64,000 bases of DNA from Bathymodiolus brooksi (GCA_963680875.1 OY804588.1:81492829-81556828); one strand, 5' to 3'. Positions 40,080-49,680 are shown, counted from the first letter of the stretch. The notes: a model not told the origin generated them from the letters alone. A program made the numbers and translations.

Positions 40080-42026
40080 TCACTGAATTTGGTGCTTACA
40101 GTAACAAATTGGTTTTAATTTTTGTGTTCCAACACAATGTGATTGGTTTTTATATTTGTTAGTCCTGCTAACATCACCCAAGAGTTTAAAAGTCTTCACA
40201 TCTTTTATATCTTTAAAACTAACGGTTGCCTCAAAAAGACCAAAACCTGGAGCAGTTTGGAATAATATGAGATAGCGTTGTTCTTTGTGCATTTCAGGTC
40301 GGTCAAAAAAATTTAAAATTGATTTCTGGTCCATATTGGCCTGATGTTGAAGTCCAGAATCAATCTGCTGGGCTTCAAGTATTTTATAAACGCTCAGTTT
40401 TGAGCACTGACGCCTTACACTGGCAAGATCGTTGTTTATTGAATTTACAGCGAACTCAGACAAAGCTTTCACAATACTACTTTGTACTGTTACATTCTGA
40501 ACAGTGTAACATGCGCAAAAATGTTCACCTATCAATGCGTCTGCGCATGATCTGTCTTTTGGAATGTTTCTAAAAAGACTTATCCCCCTTGGATACGGTC
40601 GACTATTAATTTTATTTTGTTCCTTAAAATTACTGTTTGCAATATCCATCAGCGTTTCGTGGAGATCATATGGGGAAGTCAATTGATTTTCATTCGTTTG
40701 TAAATTTTCTTCTATATGGGGATACTTTCGCTTTATATGCTCTGGGATAATTATGCTGAGTAATGGCATACGCTCCTCTACTCTTCCGATGGGAGTATTT
40801 CTGATTTCATCGTTTCGTGGGCCATGATCACTCATAAAAACCAGGACCGAATTATTCAAGTGCCCTTCTTCGAAAAGGGACTTGAAAAATTGCATGGTAT
40901 CATCATCCACGAGCTCCAGAAAATTTATAAAATCATGAGATATTTTCGTAAGCCATGAAAACGCGAATTTTCGATATTTTTTGTAAGTCGTTATAAACTT
41001 TTTATAATGATTAATGTGTCGGACATGCTTAGGCTTATCCTTGTAGCACAGTGGTGACTTACTTTGAATTGGGTTTATTTTCGTTCTAGCAATAACGTAC
41101 GTTCTAAGATAATGGTCCGCAGGGGGCTCCTTAAATCCTTTCATGGTATTGTCAAATATGGATATTTCCGGATAATCTTCACTGTACATCGTCACATAAT
41201 TTTTTCGTGCGAATTCTTTCCAGATAAAAGGATAACTATCAGTAAACTCAGTTTTGGGGTCTAATGGCGGAAGTTCAGAGCTATTCGCCGTTTTCCCAGT
41301 TAAAACTGGAATTAAATTAGGATATGTGCTTCCACCAAGCATCGTATACCCTTTAAACGTGTGTCCTTTCAGTTTATTTCTTATATAATTCATTGTTTTT
41401 GGAAGTTTTCTTTCCGCTGCTAAACGTGAAACGGAATCGAAACCAAACATAAAAAGGTTCAAATGTTCGTTCGATTCTCTCTGTATTTTTTTCTTTTCCA
41501 TGACACTTTTATAATCTATGTTGTGTAAAATATTGTCTTGCACCGTCTCCCTTTTCACCATGCATTTCACGTTGATGCAATCGGATGGAATGTATACCGG
41601 ATGTACGAACGGCGTCTGTGGTAAAATTGTAACATCGTTTTCACCATTGCGTTTTACGATACGATATGCACAATCTAATTGCTCAAGCTTGTCTGTGATG
41701 GTTGTATTGAACTGCAACATACCTTCGGCATCAATATATACCAAAGATGGAGTAGAATCACATTCGATGGGTTTCGGGTGATATACATACTTCATCACGG
41801 ATTTGTCAAACGGGTTTAAATCTGGTAAAATGCACGTGGTATTCACATTTTTATGAATGAAAATAAAATGTACTGGTTGAATGAAACTAGGTGTATTTAT
41901 GAGAATCAAAAGCACAACCACAGCTGTCAATATTGGTATTCTAATATATCGCCGTTCGAGAGGCCACCAAACTATCCAACACGTTTTTGACCATCTATTT
42001 GACGAAGGTGTCATTTTTTCAACCAT
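40080..42026 (-). CDS. DUF229 alkaline-phosphatase/sulfatase-like type II membrane protein
   Basis: A 648-aa single open frame with no internal interruption, the only intact conventional gene here. Residues 1-30 are basic and cytosolic. Residues about 31-47 form one hydrophobic segment (ILTAVVVLLILI), so the rest should face the lumen or outside. The DUF229 domain follows: LFMFGFDSVSR (191-201, metal-binding Asp197), GGSTYPNLIPVLTGK (231-245), YSEDYPE (281-287), LTKISHD (359-365), VFMSDHGPRNDEIR (396-409, metal-binding Asp400 and His401) and GRVEERMPL (414-422). This order is that of the alkaline phosphatase/sulfatase superfamily branch known as DUF229, found expanded in nematodes and molluscs. 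Substrates are unknown. Length fits the family. The first ATG lies 5 bases inside the exon after TTATTTCAG. All expected motifs are intact, so it is probably functional. Confidence 0.93.
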   Translation of the reverse strand: MVEKMTPSSNRWSKTCWIVWWPLERRYIRIPILTAVVVLLILINTPSFIQPVHFIFIHKNVNTTCILPDLNPFDKSVMKYVYHPKPIECDSTPSLVYIDAEGMLQFNTTITDKLEQLDCAYRIVKRNGENDVTILPQTPFVHPVYIPSDCINVKCMVKRETVQDNILHNIDYKSVMEKKKIQRESNEHLNLFMFGFDSVSRLAAERKLPKTMNYIRNKLKGHTFKGYTMLGGSTYPNLIPVLTGKTANSSELPPLDPKTEFTDSYPFIWKEFARKNYVTMYSEDYPEISIFDNTMKGFKEPPADHYLRTYVIARTKINPIQSKSPLCYKDKPKHVRHINHYKKFITTYKKYRKFAFSWLTKISHDFINFLELVDDDTMQFFKSLFEEGHLNNSVLVFMSDHGPRNDEIRNTPIGRVEERMPLLSIIIPEHIKRKYPHIEENLQTNENQLTSPYDLHETLMDIANSNFKEQNKINSRPYPRGISLFRNIPKDRSCADALIGEHFCACYTVQNVTVQSSIVKALSEFAVNSINNDLASVRRQCSKLSVYKILEAQQIDSGLQHQANMDQKSILNFFDRPEMHKEQRYLILFQTAPGFGLFEATVSFKDIKDVKTFKLLGDVSRTNKYKNQSHCVGTQKLKPICYCKHQIQ

Positions 42027-42031
42027 AGATT

Positions 42032-42046
42032 CTGAAATAAATAATT
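42032..42046 (-). promoter_or_regulatory. likely splice acceptor upstream of the DUF229 start codon
   Basis: On the minus strand the sequence CAATTATTTATTTCAG ends at 42,032 and is followed by AATCT then the ATG at 42,026-42,024. This fits a 3' splice site with a 5'-UTR exon further upstream (higher coordinates). The pyrimidine tract is weak, so RNA evidence would be needed. Confidence 0.5.
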
Positions 42047-42073
42047 GAGCATTAAATTATGTACAACTATACG

Positions 42074-43280
42074 CAGTGCCATCTTAACGCAAGGACACGC
42101 TGGGCAGTTTCCCGGGCCCTACAAGCACAGGATCCCCATGTTAATCTATATATGTTGTGTACAGCATGTTTTTTTTATCAACCCAGCTCTGAGCGAAGCG
42201 AACATGGTTGATACTTGTAAGCACTTTGAAATCGGAAGCGGAAGTGTGAGGAGATTAAGCCATTTGCCTGTTTTCGTAATTGAACATCTTTGTCGCGCCG
42301 AAGGTGCGACCAACACGAAACAAATAGAATAAAATAATGACTTTAAAATTGTATTGAGAATTAAAACTTACGTTTCGTGCCGAAGACACGACTATATCAT
42401 TCAAATAGAAAACAGGGTTTTACTTTCGAACTTGAAGAAGGCAGAGTTGTCATTGAAGGTTTCGTAAATGAAATAAATAATAAACTTTGTGTCGTGCCGA
42501 AGGCACGAACACTACCAATAAAGAAAATAAATCGTCGTGCCGAAGGCGCACCCTATATGAAGAAAAGAATGAATCAGCACGGCCACATTAAATGTTGCAA
42601 ATGGGTCCCATGGCAACAACTTGACGGAGGTTGATTCGCCCTTTATTGTCGTAGACAGAGAAACATTAAGTTTTCGTTCCGAAGGCATATCTTATATAAT
42701 AAAATTAATTTAGTAGTCGTGCCTAAGGCACGACCATTACGAACAAAATTTCAAAAGTCTTCGTACCAAAGGCACGAAAACAGTATAGTCGGAATGGATC
42801 CCATAGCAACACATTGCCGGAAGTTAATTGTAACAGGTATTTACCAAAACTTCGTCATGTCATACTGATTGGCATTCGTGCCGAAGGCACTAAATATGCT
42901 ATCAATATTAAAATGTATTAATTATGTTTTGGCAATCGGACTTTTTCGGGCCTTTCCGTCAAACAAAATTTTACCGCTTGATGGAATTATTCCATCTAAT
43001 CTTGAAATACGAGGAAAAATCTTTAGTTAAATAAAATGAGATATTGGATACTTTGATTTAATTTATGTTTTTTTTTAATCGACTCCTCTCGCAGCTCTGC
43101 TGCAGTTTTCTTGCTTTTAATGTTTAAACACTGATTCTGATGGAAGTGCCGATACACAACAATAAATATATTTTAATTTTATTGACCATTACATTTTTAT
43201 TCCTGTGAGTGGTAGTGTAGATAGGGCCCACGTGCACTGCTTTTCCCGGGGGTCTATAATACTGTTAAGACGGCCCTAAG
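42074..43280. mobile_element. probable non-autonomous DNA transposon with hairpin-rich interior
   Basis: The left end CAGTGCCATCTTAAC (42,074-42,088) and the complement of the right end, TAGGGCCGTCTTAAC (43,278-43,264), are inverted repeats matching at 11 of 15 positions. Each is followed inward by a CCCGGG site (42,111-42,116 and 43,245-43,250). The interior has no transposase frame. It holds eight GCCGAAGGC-type hairpins (listed separately). No convincing target duplication was found, so exact ends are uncertain. The small forward open frames inside are repeat sequence and not recognisable genes. Confidence 0.5.
42292..42891. repeat. eight short GTGCCGAAGGCAC hairpins
   Basis: Variants of TCGTGCCGAAGGCACGA occur at 42,292-42,310, 42,375-42,391, 42,492-42,508, 42,535-42,551, 42,674-42,688, 42,716-42,734, 42,761-42,777 and 42,876-42,891. 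Stems of 5-8 bp close a three-base loop (GAA, or TAA in the sixth copy, GTCGTGCCTAAGGCACGAC, which is a perfect stem). The intervening sequence is AT-rich, unrelated and of variable length (about 27-123 bp), so this is not a simple tandem repeat. Some mutated arms have changed on one side only (GACACGA, GTTCC). Confidence 0.8.
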
Positions 43281-43455
43281 AAAAAGCAAATGAATTTAAA
43301 AGAAAGCTTGAAAAGAGACACTCAACGATACAACTACGCACCCTGCACACAAAAATACCTCTTTTGTAATTAAAGAGTAGGCACATTGTAGCCTCAACGA
43401 AAAACTAATATTTTCGTCCCTACCAAACTCTCCATTCTTTTTCAATAGCAGTAAA

Positions 43456-43633
43456 GGGCCCGGATGGCTCAATGAGTTAGGTCGTTGGATTACCTGATAG
43501 CTTATACAAGCCTATCACCAATACGGCCTGGGTTCACGCCCGATTTTGTAAATTACAAAAAAGGGTGCACACGACTCGCAGCCGCAAATGATACAGTTTA
43601 TCAGCTACTTAAACACCAAAATTCAAATTCAAA
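43456..43633 (+). mobile_element. SINE copy with tRNA head and 15-bp target-site duplication
   Basis: Flanked by direct repeats TTCAATAGCAGTAAA at 43,441-43,455 and 43,634-43,648, the best insertion signature among the SINEs here. The head starts GGGCCCGGATGGCTCAATGA with an A-box-like TGGCTCAATGAGTTAGG and a B-box-like GGGTTCACGCCC (about 43,531). It continues with the linker TGTAAATTACAAAAAAGGG and ACTCGCAGCCGC. After ATCAGCTACTTAAACACC it jumps to a tail of AAATTCAAATTC, so the CGGTGG...ACTGGTCGCC...GAAAGTGGCG part is internally deleted compared with the copy at 28,280. Confidence 0.88.
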
Positions 43634-43802
43634 TTCAATAGCAGTAAAAAGTCCTTAATCCGGTTGATCTACCATCATTACCCTCATTTTGTATAGTTTT
43701 TATATATCATTGAATTTGTTCTCGTCCTGAATATAGCTGAACTACTGCTCGCTGAGCGTAACATAAAAATAAACCAATCAAACAATCTAACATAGGATTG
43801 AG

Positions 43803-43889
43803 AAACAGGTGTGACGCTTATATTAATATGTTTCCATAAAAAAACACAGGTGTGACGCTCATATTAATATGTTTCCATAAAAAAACACA
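43803..43889. repeat. 41-bp direct repeat, two copies
   Basis: CAGGTGTGACGCTYATATTA with following ATATGTTTCCATAAAAAAAC occurs at 43,806 and 43,847, period 41 bp. The units contain the self-complementary CATATTAATATG. No gene context. Confidence 0.85.
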
Positions 43890-45517
43890 TGAAAAATCAA
43901 AAATAGCTTTCTCAGTTAATTTACTAAGGATAACAAAAGGACCATAATAAAGAAAACACCGAATATGTAAATCAACCTGACATCCGTCTACTATGTTGAA
44001 ACATCCACGTTATATCGTTTTATGTATTAGATGAATTATGAATTTAGTAAGAATAAAATATTGATCTCACGATGTTGTTATCGGTAGTCATGTGTGCTAA
44101 ACCATTAAGCTATATATAAATCAAATTTACGTTAATACAATTATTCATCGGGAATTCACTTTGCGAAAGAGCTAAATAAAATATATTTGTTAAAGAAAAA
44201 AAGAAAATAATAAAAAGTAAAGGGACTACTAAAAATAGAAAGTTCCGATGTGTTTACATGTCCAATGAATTAATTTCTAAGATAATCTGACGTACTAATT
44301 TTCTTTATGGTTGCTTGTTTTGTTTTCTGTACTTTTTGTGAATTGTGGGGATAATATTAAAGTATACTTTAGTATAGTAACACATGAAATTCCACTGAGG
44401 GTTAGAAAATAAACAACAACGTCGGACTCAATGCACAATCAGGTCGGCAGTAAATCACCTCCAAAATTTATTTAACGTCAAAACTGTTTCATAAAAATTG
44501 TTCAAGTTTTACTCCCGTAGCAAAACAACTACGATAACCAACTTTATTTTGGATGAGATTAAAAGGTCGATTTCTATTTCTGTCTATTACGGATGAAAAC
44601 GGTCAATAAAAAATGGCCGCTGACGAGAAATCGACCTTAAAATAATTTTTTGATTGCAGATTTCATACTCTCCACACTCGGGTACCAACACAAAAATTAA
44701 TGTGTTTATGTATATTAAACATCATACTAAAATATGTCGTTGGTACCTGCTTGTGGTTATACTGAAAATTGACATTAAATACACATTTCTTATTAGATTT
44801 CATATATTTTCACAACACGATAGACTGTTCATTGATTAGTGTGACGTCATCACACGTGCACATATGGAAAATTGTTACCAAAATAGTAGTTGGGGTAAAG
44901 GTCTTATAAAATCAAGAAACAACGAAAATTATATGTTTCATTTATAATTTGTCTATTTTTAGGCCAATTTCTGCCCTTATCATACCTACTCCTTTACGTA
45001 CGGTTTGTGCAACCCAGATGTAATTGAATGTAGCTTATAATTCTATATTTAAACCAATCAATGGGGAGCATCATTACCAAGAATATGGGATTTAGTAAAA
45101 TATAATATTATTAATCTTTTTATCGGGGTATAATATTGTTCCTGTTTCCGTTGCAATTAAACACTTTCATTGAAAAAGGTTTCATAAATTTTACTGTCAA
45201 GAAACAGATGACTTTCATCCTCAAGAACACTTCATTAATTCTTAAGTCTTATATGTCGAGTTATATTTCATTATCTGAAAGCTTCAACAGCTAAAGTGCA
45301 CTTTATTGTAAGCTTGTTTTAAAAAAATGACTCATATTCACTTAAGTATGTTGAAGAATATATTGTCATTCATTTTTGTAATAGTGTTGGTTTTTTTGAG
45401 TGGAAGCGAATCTGTGCAAGTTTTTATTAAACATTTTGTTTCCTATATGTATTGCTGTTTTATATATTGCCGTTGAAGATTGAATTATCAAGAGGGTGAG
45501 CGTTGAGATGCCATTAA
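43890..45517. other. AT-rich intergenic region with small inverted repeats
   Basis: No supportable gene. Two small palindromic structures were seen: AAGGTCGATTTCT (44,563-44,575) with AGAAATCGACCTT (44,626-44,638), and GGTACCAAC (about 44,681) with GTTGGTACC (about 44,733). Both could be remnants of short foldback elements. Confidence 0.45.
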
Positions 45518-46694
45518 CCTGTTTGACTGCTCCACACGTATGGGTCTGTTGTTTAACTGCTCCACACGTATGGGTCTGTCGTTTAACTGCACCACACGTA
45601 TGGGTCTGTCGTTTAACTGCTCCACACGTATCGGTCTGTCGTTTAACTGCACCACACGTATGGGTCTGTCGTTTAACTGCACCACACGTATCGGTCTGTC
45701 GTTTAACTGCACCACACGTATGAGTCTGTCGTTTAACTGCACCACACGTATGGGTCTGTCGTTTATCTGCACCACACGTATCGGTCTGTCGTTTAACTGC
45801 TCCACACGTATGGGTCTGTCGTTTAACTGCTCCACACGTATGGGTCTGTCGTTTAACTGCTCCACACGTATGGGTCTGTCGTTTAACTGCTCCACACGTA
45901 TGGGTCTGTCGTTTAACTGCTCCATACGTATGGGTCTGTCGTTTAACTGCTCCACACGTATGGGTCTGTCGTTTATCTGCTCCATACGTATGGGTCTGTC
46001 GTTTAACTGCTCCACACGTATGGGTCTGTCGTTTAACTGCTCCACACGTATGGGTCTGTCGTTTATCTGCTCCATACGTATGGGTCTGTCGTTTAACTGC
46101 ACCACACGTATGGGTCTGTCGTTTATCTGCTCCATACGTATGGGTCTGTCGTTTAACTGCTCCACACGTATGGGTCTGTCGTTTATCTGCTCCATACGTA
46201 TGGGTCTGTCGTTTAACTGCTCCACACGTATGGGTCTGTCGTTTAACTGCTCCATACGTATGAGTCTGTCGTTTAACTGCACCACATGTATGGGTCTGTT
46301 GTTTAACTGCACCACACGTATGAGTCTGTCGTTTAACTGCACCACACGTATGGGTCTGTCGTTTATCTGCACCACACGTATGGGTCTGTCGTTTAACTGC
46401 ACCACACGTATGGGTCTGTCGTTTAACTGCTCCACACGTATGGGTCTGTCGTTTAACTGCTCCACACGTATGGGTCTGTCGTTTATCTGCTCCATACGTA
46501 TGGGTCTGTCGGTTAACTGCTCCACACGTATGGGTCTGTCGTTTAACTGCTCCATACGTATGGGTCTGTCGTTTAACTGCACCACACGTACGAGTCTGTC
46601 GTTTAACTGCTCCACAGGTATCGGTTTGTCGTTTAACTGCTCCACACGTATGGGTCTTTGGTTTAACTGCTCCACACGTATGAGTCTGTCTTAA
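45518..46694. repeat. 30-bp minisatellite, about 39 copies
   Basis: The unit is GGGTCTGTCGTTTAACTGC plus TCCACACGTAT, in perfect 30-bp register. The length is divisible by three and the unit lacks stops, so a 395-codon frame (NDRPIRVEQL decapeptides, minus strand) and a 384-codon frame (plus strand) exist. In the minus frame the common variants are almost all amino-acid changing (V/M, E/V, L/I, P/L; only CCC/CCG is silent). The frame begins right after a TAA in the flank at about 46,690 and ends 30 bp past the array. No exon or domain sequence is attached. I therefore call it non-coding. Variants co-occur (ATC with CAT in TTTATCTGCTCCATACG units), showing spread of particular unit types. Confidence 0.93.
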
Positions 46695-47090
46695 TCCAGG
46701 ACGTATACTTCCACCACCATAATGTCGTGGCCAGTCTTTTTGTGTTCAATGATTTCGGATCCCGTCGTATTTTTGTCTCTGTCTCAAGCCAGAACATTTA
46801 AGTTCCAAACCAAATGTCATGATCCTTTTTAGTTCAGAGATTTAGGATTTCATTAATCACATCTTTTTGCCTGTCCCAAGCCATTGTGTAGAATTTCAAC
46901 GCCACATGGTTTGAGATTGAGAGGTGATTTTTCGTTTTCTTGATATTGGTGGAATTGTTGGTCATCACTTTTTAAGACTTTCTTTTCATAATGATTATAG
47001 TAAAAGTTGTTTCAGTGTATTTACCTGCCTCAATCAATATTTTATGAGAGCTTATATTCTCTATCCTGTACATGTATGACAAGCTAACTA
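46695..47090. other. spacer, nothing recognised
   Basis: Mixed-composition intergenic DNA between the 30-bp minisatellite and a foldback element. No gene or repeat could be supported. Confidence 0.35.
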
Positions 47091-47396
47091 TTACAGGGTT
47101 GACAACGTACGTCATACATCCGGGAATTTTTCTTTATCGAAAACTTTATATTGGCGGAAATTGTTCAACCATCTGACAAAATAAAACTCATTTTTATACT
47201 ATTTTAACAACGAACCTGTATGATAAAAGCCAGACCAAAGTACCCTACGGACTTGTATGGTACTATTTACATCGATAATATTCATAAAGCTGTTATCATT
47301 TGTCTAATCATTCCGACACTATTTCCTTTTGATGCTGGAACCAGCATAAAAAAAATATCCGGATGTATGACGTACGTTGTCTACCCTGTATTACAC
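47091..47396. mobile_element. foldback (palindromic) MITE-like element, about 300 bp
   Basis: The left arm (47,091-47,127) reads ATTACAGGGTTGACAACGTA then CGTCATACATCCGGG. The complement of the right arm (47,359-47,396) reads AATACAGGGTAGACAACGTA then CGTCATACATCCGGA, two mismatches over about 34 bp. The interior has no coding content, although a spurious 128-codon open frame crosses it. Target-site duplications were not identified. Confidence 0.65.
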
Positions 47397-47594
47397 CATC
47401 GAAGTCTATTAGGGTTCGAAACCTTTGCAAAGATGAACTATCGAATGGCCATGTACAACTTAGATTCAATTGCATTTGTAGTTTCTGTTGTTCAAAGCTT
47501 TTCTTCAAGGGAGTCTTTTAGACTATGTCCTGGGAGCAACACTTCTCTTTTCTTTTCCCTCATGGACTTTCCCGCTAAATTACAATATCGACTT

Positions 47595-47897
47595 CTAAAA
47601 CTTTAAATTATCACCTTTTTAAAAATAAATTTGAATTTGATTTTTTTTAATATTCTCGATAGTAGCGATATATTAACTTTTTGTGGCTTGAGGATGAATA
47701 ATCATAAACTACCCGTTGAATACGGACGATGGAGCAACATACATAGGGAACTCAGAATTTGTCATTTATGTAACACAGAAGATCTTGGAGATGAGTTCCA
47801 TTACCTCTCCCAATGTGACTATTTTAATAAAAAAAGAAAGACTTGCATAGATAAACAATATTTTGAAAATTATAATATTCTGAAATTTTTGCTTTGA
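47595..47897 (+). pseudogene. LINE reverse-transcriptase ORF, C-terminal fragment
   Basis: The stretch encodes LNYHLFKNKFEFDFF, then after a frame change in a T-run at about 47,640 continues DILTFCGLRMNNHKLPVEYG, RW, and ICHLCNTEDLGDEFHYLSQC, a C-x2-C...H...C zinc knuckle. It ends KFLL-stop. This C-terminal knuckle after LP-E-GRW is the usual end of ORF2 in one group of invertebrate non-LTR retrotransposons. The minus-strand fragment at 50,858-51,896 encodes the same region (NHKLPIEHGRW...CNLCNLEETGDEFH). The copy is 5'-truncated, as is usual for LINEs. An AATAAAAGTG tail lies at about 47,948. Confidence 0.8.
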
Positions 47898-48981
47898 TGA
47901 ATCGAAAACTAAGATAAAAAATAATATGCACTTTTATTAGATTCATTAATAAAAGTGTGTGCCCTCTTGGCTGAAAAATGTAACTCTCTCTCTCTCAGAC
48001 ATGGGGTAATCACAATTTGTAATTGTAATCGATCACATTTTTTCATGTAATCGGATGTAATCTGTAATCGGCCATTTTTTTTAGATTACATGTAATCGTA
48101 ATTTGTAATCGATTACATTCATTTTGTCCCTGTAATCATGATTACATTCTGATTACATTTAGATTACTTTTCATCATTTTGACTTATTTTTTCTTAACTG
48201 AAACATATATCTCCTTAGATATTTAATGTATGATTTATGTAAATGAATTTTCTTCATGGAATTTATTCAACAAATAATGTAGAATGGTCTGCTAGAAAAC
48301 ATATAAAGTTTATTGACATCTAAATAAAAAAATATGTTATGAAATTCAATGGTTAAAAACTCAATAAACACTCTATTAAAATAAAGTGGCAATCACAACA
48401 TGATCAAAAGATATTCTTCTATGTTTAATTGCAATTAAATGAAGTACAAAACATATTAAGTATGGCTTCAAAGACTTGATATTCAAACAAATAATATCTC
48501 AATTTCAATTTCTTTGGGGTTTAAAAATTTCAGTGAAAACAGCTCTAAAATTTTAAATTATATTTTATTAAACCTAATTACATAAATTAAAGATTTAGTT
48601 TTCATATTTAGACTGAGAAATTATGCATATTTTTAAGCAAATTTTTAGAATCAGAATGACTTTGTTTTTTTTATCTTCTGAATTATATATCAAGGACACC
48701 CATGGAAATGGTGTGAAATTTAGTAATGATGTCTTAATAAGACCTTTAATTACAAATTTTATCTGTGGCACAAGTTAACTGCTAGTTTATTATCCACAAA
48801 AATCTTTTGACAGGATGTTTGAAATTATTTGATATATATTATTAAAATGTGCAAATGTATGTTATAATATTTACTAATAGTATAAGATGGAATGAATATT
48901 GGTCATAGTAATAAGACACAACTTATTTTATGAAAAAAGGAAAACGAGAATTGCTATTTATAATTTACAACGTACTTACCC

Positions 48982-49151
48982 ATTATTACGTGATGATTTC
49001 CGTATTGGCCTAGTTATTAGTCCGAGGGTAGCTGTATTGGCCTGAGGCGAAGCCAATACAGCTACCCTCAGACTAATAACTAGGAGGCGAAGCCAATACA
49101 GCTACCCTCAGACTAATAACTAGGCCAATACGGAAATCATCACGTAATGAT
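48982..49151. mobile_element. nested foldback with about 60-bp arms
   Basis: The left arm, ATTATTACGTGATGATTTCC onward to CTGTATTGGC (48,982-49,041), is the inverse of the right arm that ends GGAAATCATCACGTAATGAT (about 49,092-49,151). Between the arms GAGGCGAAGCCAATACAGC and the following CTACCCTCAGACTAATAAC occur twice in direct orientation (49,043 and about 49,084), a partial duplication of one arm. It lies within the hAT-like element and is probably a separate MITE that inserted into it. Confidence 0.7.
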
Positions 49152-49196
49152 ATATTTATCAATTAACCATAACATTTTATCTTATAATGAGTAATT

Positions 49197-49282
49197 ATAA
49201 AATCATAAACTCGGCTAATATAAAAAAAAACTAAGCCAATATCGATATTTTTTTTTATATTGGCCGAGTTTATGATTTTATA
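49197..49282. repeat. second foldback, about 35-bp arms
   Basis: TATAAAATCATAAACTCGGC with TAATATAAAAAAA on the left is the inverse of TTTTTTTATATTGGCCGAG with TTTATGATTTTATA on the right, centred near 49,238 (CCAATATCGATATT). It shares the word TATTGGC with the neighbouring foldback and may be a related element. Confidence 0.7.
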
Positions 49283-49632
49283 TTGTAAAGACAGTTTAGG
49301 TTGTATTGACAACAATAATATAGAGTTAATTAATAATGTATCTTATTGCATGTAATGATCACATTAAAACTGAATTGTAATTCATTGTTCTGAGTAAGAA
49401 ATACATAAAAAAGGAGATATTGGACAGATGCATATGAGACAAAATTATAACATAAAACACTAATATTGGTTGTCATGACATTAAATGTAATCAGTAATGT
49501 AATCGATTACATTTACAAACTAATTGTAATTTAATCGATTACATTTGAAAATTGATGTAATCGTAATGTAATGTAATCATGAAAATTGCAAAGTAATTGT
49601 AATGTAATTTGAAAGTAATTGACCCCAAGTCT

Positions 49633-49633
<1 letters not shown>

Positions 49634-49679
<46 letters not shown>
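49634..49679. repeat. (CT)n microsatellite, 23 repeats
   Basis: Pure CT dinucleotide run. Together with the (CT)6 at 47,984-47,995 it is the former target of the hAT-like insertion. Confidence 0.97.

Positions 49680-49680
<1 letters not shown>

Larger units (their letters stand above)
47996..49633. mobile_element. hAT-like non-autonomous DNA transposon, 1,638 bp, in a (CT)n tract
   Basis: The ends are CAGACATGGGGTAATCAC (47,996-48,013) and, as complement of the right end, CAGACTTGGGGTCAATTAC. They are inverted repeats starting CAGAC and differing by one base and a one-base gap near the tip. The 8 bp on each side, CTCTCTCT (47,988-47,995 and 49,634-49,641), fit an 8-bp target duplication, although the microsatellite background makes this weaker than in unique DNA. 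Subterminal regions are packed with TGTAATCGATTACA motifs on both sides (48,030-48,130 and 49,490-49,600), which could bind a transposase. There is no transposase frame, so it must have been moved in trans. Two foldbacks lie inside it. Confidence 0.8.

Noticed and set aside
42045..42634. 95- and 85-aa forward frames upstream of the DUF229 gene
   Set aside because: They lie inside the hairpin-bearing putative transposon, and their arginine/glycine-rich stretches are translations of the GCCGAAGGC hairpins.
43456..43560. Functional tRNA gene
   Set aside because: A- and B-box-like blocks are present but the sequence does not fold into a full cloverleaf by eye, and it is followed by a SINE body and flanked by a target duplication.
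45488..46694. A 395-aa NDRPIRVEQL repeat protein, or its 384-aa opposite-strand frame
   Set aside because: Variants between units are nearly all amino-acid changing, both strands are open, and the frame ends just outside the array with no other exon.
47220..47606. 128-aa forward open frame
   Set aside because: It crosses the right arm of a foldback element and the start of a LINE fragment, and no single domain spans it.
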